This document shows, one piece after another, positions 49,148-56,312 of a stretch of 64,000 bases of DNA; the stretch's first letter is position 1, and each line of letters begins with the position of its first letter. A program made the translations under genes and the position numbers. This DNA is from JALZAA01 sp046724655. Its GTDB lineage: Bacteria; Actinomycetota; Acidimicrobiia; IMCC26256; JACDBD01. The stretch lies in the NCBI GenBank assembly GCA_046724655.1, contig JBKOWY010000018.1, forward strand, positions 10,588 to 74,587, in the 5' to 3' direction. The notes beneath the pieces are model-generated. The model saw only the letters and a list, made by a program, of their open reading frames with translations, did not search any database and had not been told where the DNA came from.

Positions 49148-49690
49148 CTCGCGATCGCGATCAGCCTGGTGTTCGCGTTCTGCACATATTTCATGCCGCA
49201 TTCCAAGACGTTCTTCATCGAGCCCATGGCGGCTTTGCTCGTCGCGTCGGCAACTTGACGTCCTTCATCACCGTGCAGAGCGAGTACAACGCGGACCACA
49301 TCAAGGCAGCCGGGCTCGAAGCGACTGCGGCGAGGCGTCCCCTGACGTATCAGGAAACGATCCGCGTCCTCCGAGTTGTTGGTTCGAGCCCCGCTATGCG
49401 CAGCTCGTCGAGGGAGCTCGCACTGCCCCCGACACGGTCCGGTATTCCGGGCACGTGTTCACCGACGCCGGTTTCCGCGAGAGGAACGCCGCGCCTCCGA
49501 CGGAGCGCGAGCGCCTCTTCTGGTTCGGAAGCGTCCCGGTGCTCGACGTATGGCCGGTGTGGATCGTGTTGTGGGGCGGCCCCAAATGGCTCTATCTCCT
49601 GGCGGCATTCCTGCTGTGCGCCGCGACCGGGTTCGTCGTGCTCGCCCGTGCCGTTCGGAGCCGCGGCCCCGAGCCCGGACCGGGCTGGAC
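49148..49690 (+). pseudogene. Remnant of a plus-strand membrane protein, 5'-truncated with two frameshifts
   Basis: Three frames in succession give coherent protein: LAIAISLVFAFCTYFMPHSKTFFIEPMAALLVASA, then LTSFITVQSEYNADHIKAAGLEATAARRPLTYQETIRVL, then WFEPRYAQLVEGARTAPDTVRYSGHVFTDAGF and two C-terminal helices (PVWIVLWGG, WLYLLAAFLLCAATGFVVLARAV). Both shifts (near 49250 and 49370) have the sign of one missing base. No 5' end exists: the frame begins where the DUF2142-like gene on the other strand stops. The family is not recognised. The region before dnaE2 otherwise holds only its promoter. Confidence 0.5.
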
Positions 49691-49693
49691 AGA

Positions 49694-49715
49694 TCGAACG
49701 TGTGTTCGGTATCGT
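49694..49715 (+). promoter_or_regulatory. SOS (LexA) box and -10 of dnaE2
   Basis: TCGAACGTGTGTTCGG (49694-49709) matches the TCGAAC-n4-GTTCGA consensus except for the last base. TATCGT (49710-49715) is directly adjacent. The start codon lies about 30 bases on, after GGAGTAGGGG, so this promoter has a normal leader. Confidence 0.8.
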
Positions 49716-49744
49716 AGTCGGCCCCGACGGAGTAGGGGCCGCCA

Positions 49745-52700
49745 GTGATCCACGACGTGATGGGCGGCGAGCGCGGCTACGCCGAGCTGCACTGCCACAC
49801 GAACTTCTCGTTCCTCGACGGGGCCAGTCACCCCGAGGAGCTGGCCGACGAGGCCGCCCGCCTGGGCCTGGCCGCCCTCGCCGTCACCGACCACGACGGC
49901 CTCTACGGCGTGGTGCGCTTCGCCCTCGCCGCCCGCGCCCACGGGCTCCCCACCGTGTTCGGCGCCGAGCTGACGCTCGACGCGCCCCGCACGCCGCCGA
50001 ACGGCTACGCCGATCCGCCCGGCGAGCATCTCGTCATGCTCGCCGAGGGGCCCGTCGGGTACGCCCGTCTGGCCCGGGCGGTGAGCGCCGCCCAGCTGGC
50101 GGGGGAGAAGGGCGCGCCCCGTCTCGACCTCGACGCCCTCGCCGGCGCCGCCCGCGCCCCAGTCCATCTCGACGGCTCGCGCGCGAGCTCGGTCAATGAC
50201 GCCTGGTTCGTGCTCACCGGATGCCGCAAGGGCGCCGTCCCGCTCGCGCTCCTCGACGACGGCCCCGCCGCGGCCCGGCGCGCCCTCGATCGTCTCGTTG
50301 CCGCGTTCGGGCGCGACCGCGTGCTGGTGGAGCTGTGGGACCACGGCGACCCGCTCGACCGGCACCGCAACGACGCGCTCGCCGAAGTGGCGGCGGCGGC
50401 GAACGTCGACGTGATCGTGACCAACAACGTGCACTACGCCACGCCCGGTCAGCGACCGCTCGCGACCGCGCTCGCGGCCGTCCGCGCCCGCCGATCGCTC
50501 GACGAGATCGACGGCTGGCTGCCAGCGGCGCCGTTCGCGCACCTGCGCAGCGCGGCCGAGCAGCAACGCCGGTTCGCCCGTTGGCCGGGCGCGGTCGAGC
50601 GCACACTCGACATTGCGGCGACGTGCGCGTTCGACCTGAAGCTGGCGGCGCCCGAGCTGCCCGACCACGACGTGCCGCCGGGGCACACCGAGATGAGCTG
50701 GCTGCGCGAGCTCACCGCGCGCGGCGCCGCCGTCCGGTACCCGCCGAGCCACAAGCAGCACGCGCAGGCGATGCGCCAGATCGCGTACGAGCTCGACGTG
50801 ATCGAGGAGCTCGGCTTCCCCGGCTACTTCCTCATGCTCGTCGACATCGTCGAGTTCTGCGATCGCAACGACATCTACTGCCAGGGTCGGGGCAGCGCCG
50901 CCAACAGCGCGGTCTGCTACGCGCTCGGCGTCACCAAGGCCGACGCCGTCGCGCTCGGATTGCTGTTCGAGCGGTTTCTCTCTCCCGAGCGCGACGGTCC
51001 GCCCGACATCGACCTCGACATCGAGCACCAGCGTCGCGAGGAGGCCATCCAGTACGTCTACGACAAGTACGGGCGCGACCGTGCCGCCCAGGTCGCCAAC
51101 GTGATCACGTACCGGCCCAAGAGCGCGCTGCGCGAGATGGCGAAGGCAGCCGGCCTCTCACCCGGTCACGCCGACGGGCTCACGAAGTGGATCGACCGGT
51201 GGGGGAGGGACGTCGGCGCCTTCGACGTCGTGAAGTCCGAAGGGCCGCCGGTGCCGGCGCTCGTCCTCGACCTCGCCGGCCAGGTGCTCGACTTCCCCCG
51301 CCACCTCGGCATCCACTCCGGCGGCATGGTCATGGCCGACCGCCCGCTGGTGGAGTTCTGCCCGATCGAGTGGGCCCGGATGGAGGACCGGTCGGTGCTC
51401 CAGTGGGACAAGGACGACTGCGCCGCGGCCGGGCTGGTGAAGTTCGACCTGCTCGGCCTGGGGATGCTCACGATGCTGCACCTCGCCGTCGACCTGGTCC
51501 GCGAGCACGAAGGCACTGAGATCGACCTCGCCACGATCCCCCAGGAGCCCGAGGTCTACGACCTGTTGTGCGCGGCCGACACCGTCGGCGTGTTCCAGGT
51601 CGAGAGCAGGGCCCAGATGGCCACGCTGCCCCGGCTGCGACCGCGGACGTTCTACGACCTCGTCATAGAGGTCGCGCTCATCCGTCCCGGCCCGATCCAG
51701 GGCGGTTCGGTGCACCCGTACCTGCGGCGCCGCAACGGCGAGGAGCCCGTCTCGTACCCGCACCCGATGCTCGAAAGCTGCCTCGAGAAAACCATGGGCG
51801 TGCCGCTGTTCCAGGAGCAGCTCATGCAGATGGCGATCGACATCGCCGGCTTCACCCCCGCCGAGTCCGACCAGCTGCGCCAGGCCATGGGCTCGAAGCG
51901 CTCCCACGCTCGCATGGCGGCAATGCGCGTGCGGCTGATCTCCGGCATGGCCGAGCGCGGCATCACCGGCGCCACCGCCGAAGAGCTCGCGACCAAGTTC
52001 GAGGCGTTCGCCGACTTCGGTTTCCCCGAGAGCCACTCGGTCAGTTTCGCCTACCTCGTGTACTCGAGCTCGTGGATCAAGCTGCACTACCCGGCCGAGT
52101 TCGCGTGCGCGCTGCTCAACGCGCAACCCATGGGCTTCTACTCGCCGCACACGATCGTGCGCGACGCCATCCGTCACGGGGTCGAGGTGCTCGGGCCCGA
52201 CGTGAATGCGTCCCGGAAGGACTGCACGCTCGAGCCGCGTACCGACGACGCGGGCCCGGTCGGTCACCCGCGCCCGGGCTGGCACGCCGATCCCTCGACC
52301 CGGGCGGTGCGCATGGGGCTGCGTTACGTGCGCGGCCTCGCCGACGCGCTGCTCGACCGCATCGACGCCGAACGCGAGCGCGCGTCGTTCACCGGGCTCG
52401 AGGACTTCACCCGCCGCACCGGGGCCCCCACCGACGCCATCGAGGCGCTGGCGACGGCGGGCGCGTTCGACAGCCTGGGCCAGACCCGCCGCAGCGCGCT
52501 GTGGGCGGCCGGCGCGTTGCGCGACGCCCGGCCCGACAAGCTGCCCGGCCTCGTCACCGGGATCGACGCGCCACAGCTGCCGGGAATGACCGAGGTCGAG
52601 GAGACGGCAGCCGACCTGTGGGCGACCGGCTTGTCCGCCGGTCGGCACCCTACCGAGTTCGTGCGCGAACGCCTGACCGACCGGGGTGTCGTGACCATCG

Positions 52701-53005
52701 AGGCGCTGCGCGAGCTGCCGCACCGGAGCGTCGTCGACGTGGCCGGGACCGTCACCCACCGCCAGCAGCCCGACACGGCCAAGGGCGTGGTCTTCGTGAA
52801 CCTCGAGGACGAGACCGGCATGCTCAACGTGATCTGCACCGCCGACGTCTGGCGCCGATACCGCAAGATCGCCCGCATGTCACCGGCGCTGGTCGTGCGA
52901 GGGATGCTCGAGCGCTACCAGGGCGTGATCAACGTCGTCGCCCAACGCATCGAGGACCTCCCGCTCACCTCCGCCGACCTGGTCCGCTCCCGCGACTTCC
53001 GCTGA
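49745..53005 (+). CDS. dnaE2: Error-prone DNA polymerase III alpha subunit DnaE2
   Basis: A 1086-residue C-family polymerase for translesion synthesis. The PHP domain begins YAELHCHTNFSFLDGASHPEEL. The palm has GSAANSAVCYALGVT and the catalytic aspartates in PPDIDLDIEH, followed by RHLGIHSGGMV and a C-terminal OB-type region (VVDVAGTVTHRQQPDTAKGVVFVNLEDETG). The last pattern and the length are typical of DnaE2 rather than DnaE1 (about 1180). The GTG at 49745 is used; ATG at 49760 is also possible. It is SOS-controlled like imuA'-imuB and would form the mutasome with them. Confidence 0.95.
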   Translation: MIHDVMGGERGYAELHCHTNFSFLDGASHPEELADEAARLGLAALAVTDHDGLYGVVRFALAARAHGLPTVFGAELTLDAPRTPPNGYADPPGEHLVMLAEGPVGYARLARAVSAAQLAGEKGAPRLDLDALAGAARAPVHLDGSRASSVNDAWFVLTGCRKGAVPLALLDDGPAAARRALDRLVAAFGRDRVLVELWDHGDPLDRHRNDALAEVAAAANVDVIVTNNVHYATPGQRPLATALAAVRARRSLDEIDGWLPAAPFAHLRSAAEQQRRFARWPGAVERTLDIAATCAFDLKLAAPELPDHDVPPGHTEMSWLRELTARGAAVRYPPSHKQHAQAMRQIAYELDVIEELGFPGYFLMLVDIVEFCDRNDIYCQGRGSAANSAVCYALGVTKADAVALGLLFERFLSPERDGPPDIDLDIEHQRREEAIQYVYDKYGRDRAAQVANVITYRPKSALREMAKAAGLSPGHADGLTKWIDRWGRDVGAFDVVKSEGPPVPALVLDLAGQVLDFPRHLGIHSGGMVMADRPLVEFCPIEWARMEDRSVLQWDKDDCAAAGLVKFDLLGLGMLTMLHLAVDLVREHEGTEIDLATIPQEPEVYDLLCAADTVGVFQVESRAQMATLPRLRPRTFYDLVIEVALIRPGPIQGGSVHPYLRRRNGEEPVSYPHPMLESCLEKTMGVPLFQEQLMQMAIDIAGFTPAESDQLRQAMGSKRSHARMAAMRVRLISGMAERGITGATAEELATKFEAFADFGFPESHSVSFAYLVYSSSWIKLHYPAEFACALLNAQPMGFYSPHTIVRDAIRHGVEVLGPDVNASRKDCTLEPRTDDAGPVGHPRPGWHADPSTRAVRMGLRYVRGLADALLDRIDAERERASFTGLEDFTRRTGAPTDAIEALATAGAFDSLGQTRRSALWAAGALRDARPDKLPGLVTGIDAPQLPGMTEVEETAADLWATGLSAGRHPTEFVRERLTDRGVVTIEALRELPHRSVVDVAGTVTHRQQPDTAKGVVFVNLEDETGMLNVICTADVWRRYRKIARMSPALVVRGMLERYQGVINVVAQRIEDLPLTSADLVRSRDFR

Positions 53006-53014
53006 CTCGTTCTT

Positions 53015-53051
53015 GCGTCAACTACGCCCCTAATAGGTGCCTAGTTGACGC
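53015..53051. repeat. Inverted repeat between the convergent dnaE2 and protease genes
   Basis: GCGTCAACTA (53015-53024) is exactly complementary to TAGTTGACGC (53042-53051), with a 17-base loop. The right arm overlaps the stop codon of the protease gene. There is no T-tract, so a bidirectional terminator role is possible but weakly supported. Confidence 0.6.
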
Positions 53052-53682
53052 CAAAAGAAAGAAGCACGATCAGCGACACGAGTACGAGGGTGATGATCGT
53101 GAGGTTGTAGGCCAGGTGGGCGCGGGTCGACTCGAGCAACGCGCCGGTCTGCGAGCGCGTCTCGCGCCAGCCTTCGAGGTAGCACCACGTCAGGTACAGC
53201 CCGCCCATCGACAGCGCCAGCGCGGCGCCGATCGGGATACCGACGACGGCGTGGGCGAGGCCGAACAGCACCGAACGGCCGACGTTGGCAACGGTGCCCC
53301 GCTGCTCGGCGCCCCGCCGGAACAGCCACTCTTCGCGAGCGACAAGGAGCGGCAGACCGACGATCAGCAACCCGATGAAGAACAGCGGGATGACGACCGA
53401 CACGATCCCGTAGTCCTTCTCGGTGACGCCGACGACCGGGTTGCCCTCGCCGCCGATCACCGTCCACCAGCCGAACGAGAGGACGGGCAGCTGGATGAGA
53501 ACCCATGCCGTCGGAACGATGAGCAGAACGATCGGCACCGCGCGGGCGAAGTGACGCCATCGCAGGCCACGGACGACCGAGAGCGTCTTGTCATGGGCTT
53601 CGATCGACGAGCGGGCCGCTTCGAACAGCCGCAACCCGACAACCGCCAGCACCGCCACGGTCAAGAGGTCGAGGATCGTCAC
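53041..53682 (-). CDS. CPBP-family (CAAX-type) intramembrane protease
   Basis: A 213-residue membrane protein with about six helices. The three CPBP motifs are present: EEWLFRRG (glutamate pair and Arg), FGLAHAV (Phe-x-x-x-His) and HLAYN (His-x-x-x-Asn). These proteases cleave within membranes; bacterial roles include bacteriocin immunity and signalling, and the substrate here is unknown. The GTG at 53682 is used. It is convergent with dnaE2 and divergent from the MgtE-like gene. Confidence 0.82.
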   Translation of the reverse strand: MTILDLLTVAVLAVVGLRLFEAARSSIEAHDKTLSVVRGLRWRHFARAVPIVLLIVPTAWVLIQLPVLSFGWWTVIGGEGNPVVGVTEKDYGIVSVVIPLFFIGLLIVGLPLLVAREEWLFRRGAEQRGTVANVGRSVLFGLAHAVVGIPIGAALALSMGGLYLTWCYLEGWRETRSQTGALLESTRAHLAYNLTIITLVLVSLIVLLSFGVN

Positions 53683-53778
53683 GGCCCGAGAGTGTTCCCA
53701 TCGCCGACGGCGCCGTCACCAATTAGGGTGAACCAGCCCCATGGGAACGAGAGCTATGACCGAGCCCCCGAGTAGCAG

Positions 53779-55011
53779 ATGGTGCGGCCGCCGCGTCTCC
53801 TTCGGCGCTTCGTCGCCATTGTTCGCTCCGACCCGTCCGGGGTCGGGGCGGGGTTCGTCGCGCTCCTGCTTTCGTCGGGTGGGGACCTCCTCGCCGGGCT
53901 GACGCTCGGCGCCATCACCGACACGCTGGAGAGTCTGCCCGGCCTCCTCGTGCTCGTGCCGGCAGCGATCGGCATGCGCGGCAACATCTTCGGTGCGCTC
54001 GGCAGCCGCTTCAGCACGGCCATCCACACCGGCACGTTCCGGGTCTCGCGCCGCCTCGACACCCTCGTCGGCCAGAACGTCGCCGCGTCGCTCGCGCTGT
54101 CGCTGTCGATCTCGCTCGTTCTGGCCGTGCTCGCCAAGGCAGTGTCGGTCGGCTTCGGAGTCGCCAACTCGATCTCCATCATCGACTTCGTGGTGATCTC
54201 GGTCGTCGGCGGGATGTTGTCGTCGATCGTTGTCCTCCTTGTCGTGGTCGTGGTCACCGCGGTGTCCGTGCGCTACGACCTCGACCTCGACAACGTCGCG
54301 ACGCCGATCGTGACCGCCGCCGGCGACATGGTCACGCTGCCCGGCCTGTTCCTTGCCACGTACCTCGTGGGGATCAACGGGTTCACGCCCGCGGTGGCGG
54401 GCGTGTGCGTCGCAGCGGGTCTCGTGGCGCTCGTCATGAGCGTGCGGGCCGGGCTACCGATCCTCCGCAGCATCGTGCGCGAATCGGTGCCGGTGCTCAT
54501 CCTGGCGGGCTCGGTTGACGTCATCGCAGGCATCACGATCCAGAAGCGCATCGAATCCTTTCTCGTGTTCCCGGCGCTGCTGGTCCTCGTGCCGCCGTTC
54601 CTCGAGGACTCGGGCGCGCTCGGCGGCATCCTCAGCTCCCGGATCGCAACCAAGCTGCACCTCGGCACCGTGGTCCTCACCCGCTCGCCGTGGCGCGCCG
54701 TGGGCGAGGACATCCTCCTCGTGTACGCGTACGCGTTGCCGGTGTTCTTCCTGCTGGGCGTGTCGGCCGACATCGTGTCGGCAGTGTTCGACCTGGCCAG
54801 TCCGGGTGCCCTGCAAATGATCGGGGTCTCTATGCTGGCTGGCGCATTCGCGACGACCGCTGCCGTCGTCGTCGGGTACTACGGCGCCGTGGCGACCTAC
54901 CGGCTCGGCCTCGACCCCGACAACCACGGGATCCCCATGGTCACGTCGAGCCTCGACTTCCTGGGGGCGGTGTCCCTGATTCTGGCTATCGTGATCCTCG
55001 GCCTGAGTTGA
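53779..55011 (+). CDS. Tandem-MgtE-domain divalent cation transporter (SLC41-like)
   Basis: A 410-residue membrane protein made of two homologous MgtE membrane domains. Each contains a GNIFGALGSRFSTAIHTG-type or GALGGILSSRIATKLHLG-type motif (about residues 68-86 and 280-297), followed by about four helices. It lacks the N-terminal and CBS domains of classic MgtE, as in eukaryotic SLC41, so gating must come from elsewhere. The next gene, ten bases on, encodes a duplicated PhoU-RCK_C protein that is the obvious regulatory partner. Mg2+ is the likely substrate. Confidence 0.87.
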   Translation: MVRPPRLLRRFVAIVRSDPSGVGAGFVALLLSSGGDLLAGLTLGAITDTLESLPGLLVLVPAAIGMRGNIFGALGSRFSTAIHTGTFRVSRRLDTLVGQNVAASLALSLSISLVLAVLAKAVSVGFGVANSISIIDFVVISVVGGMLSSIVVLLVVVVVTAVSVRYDLDLDNVATPIVTAAGDMVTLPGLFLATYLVGINGFTPAVAGVCVAAGLVALVMSVRAGLPILRSIVRESVPVLILAGSVDVIAGITIQKRIESFLVFPALLVLVPPFLEDSGALGGILSSRIATKLHLGTVVLTRSPWRAVGEDILLVYAYALPVFFLLGVSADIVSAVFDLASPGALQMIGVSMLAGAFATTAAVVVGYYGAVATYRLGLDPDNHGIPMVTSSLDFLGAVSLILAIVILGLS

Positions 55012-55023
55012 GGCCACACCTTG

Positions 55024-56259
55024 ATGGACGAGAAACCCCCGAGAAATCTCAGGGCCATGCTCTCGGAGGCCAAGGACGCTTCCGAGCTCATGGTCGACCT
55101 CGCCTACGCCGCCCTGTTCTTCGGCGACCTCGCCATGGCCGAGGAGGTCGTCGAGCTCGACGAGCGTCTCGACGGCCTCGTGCACGAGATGCGCGAGGTG
55201 TGCATCCTTGCCGCCCGCTCGCCGCACGACGCCGAGCAGATGTCGAGCGTGCTGCACGTGATCTCCGCCATGGAAAAGATCGGGAACGCGGCCGTGGACG
55301 TGGCACAGATCGTCACGCACCGCTTGGGTATCCCAGCAGCCCTCGTCGCCGACCTCGCCGCCGCCGAGGAGGTCTCGCACCGCGTCCGGGTACGCGAGGG
55401 CTCCGAGCTCGCCGGACGCGCCCTCGCCGACGCCGAGCTCCCGGTCGAAGTGGGGATGCGCGTCGTCGCCATCCGCCGCGGCAAGGAATGGATCATCGAT
55501 CCCGACGGCGACGAGGTCATGGTGCCCGACGACATCCTCATCCTGCGCGGCCCGGCCGAGGGCATCGCTGAGCTCCGCGCGCTCGCCGGCGCCCCCGAGT
55601 GGCGACCACCCAGCGTCGAGGAGGATCCGACCATCACCGACCTCGACCGCGCCGTCGATGTGCTCGTCGAGATGAAGAACATCTCCGAGGTCGGTGTCGG
55701 GCTCGCGTATTCGGCGTTGCTCTTCTACGACCAGAGCCTCGCGGCTGAGGTGAGCCATCTCGAAGATCGGCTCGACGAGATGCGGGAGCGACTCGAGTTA
55801 TGGGTGTTGCGGGCCGCCGCCGACCGCATCGACCCGTCGCCGCTGCGCGGCCTCCTGCACCTCGGCAGCTCTTCCGAGGAGATCGGCGACGCCGCCCGGC
55901 AGATGGTGTGGCTCGTGGAGCAGAACGAGGAGGTGCACCCCGTCCTCGGCCTCGCGCTCGGTGACACGGACGAGGTGATCGCACGCGTGCCGGTGCGCGC
56001 CGGTTCGCAGCTCGACGGGAGCACGCTCCACGATGCGAAGATCGAGCTGGAAACCGGTCTGTACGTGCTCGCCATCCGGCGGGCCGGCCGGTACATCTAC
56101 CGGCCTCGCGGTCATGTGCGCCTGGAGGCGGGCGACGAGCTCATCGCGACGGGGCCCGACGAGGGACGGGATCGACTCGCCGAGGTGGCGGGCTACCGCG
56201 TGCTCGAGGACGACGACACGGGCGAGATCGAGCTCGTCCCGACTTCGGAAACCCGCTAA
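55024..56259 (+). CDS. Duplicated PhoU-RCK_C (TrkA_C) regulatory protein
   Basis: A 411-residue soluble protein built as PhoU-like (about 10-105), RCK_C (about 118-190), PhoU-like (about 205-305), RCK_C (about 320-395). The RCK_C units read HRVRVREGSELAGRALADAELPVEVGMRVVAIRRG and IARVPVRAGSQLDGSTLHDAKIELETGLYVLAIRRAG, showing the internal duplication. RCK_C domains bind ligands that gate transporters. Starting just after the MgtE-like gene, it is probably its cytoplasmic gating subunit. The ATG at 55024 is used; a TTG lies one codon earlier. A terminator follows. Confidence 0.85.
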   Translation: MDEKPPRNLRAMLSEAKDASELMVDLAYAALFFGDLAMAEEVVELDERLDGLVHEMREVCILAARSPHDAEQMSSVLHVISAMEKIGNAAVDVAQIVTHRLGIPAALVADLAAAEEVSHRVRVREGSELAGRALADAELPVEVGMRVVAIRRGKEWIIDPDGDEVMVPDDILILRGPAEGIAELRALAGAPEWRPPSVEEDPTITDLDRAVDVLVEMKNISEVGVGLAYSALLFYDQSLAAEVSHLEDRLDEMRERLELWVLRAAADRIDPSPLRGLLHLGSSSEEIGDAARQMVWLVEQNEEVHPVLGLALGDTDEVIARVPVRAGSQLDGSTLHDAKIELETGLYVLAIRRAGRYIYRPRGHVRLEAGDELIATGPDEGRDRLAEVAGYRVLEDDDTGEIELVPTSETR

Positions 56260-56272
56260 GGACAAGCAGACG

Positions 56273-56308
56273 GCGGAGCGAGCGCAGTGAGCGAGGCTCC
56301 GTTTTTTT
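56273..56308 (+). terminator. Rho-independent terminator before the P-type ATPase gene
   Basis: CGGAGC pairs with GCTCCG around a nested GCGAGCGCAGTGAGCG-like stem and runs into TTTTTTT. The run ends four bases before the GTG of the next gene, which is unusually close. Confidence 0.75.
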
Positions 56309-56312
56309 CGAC

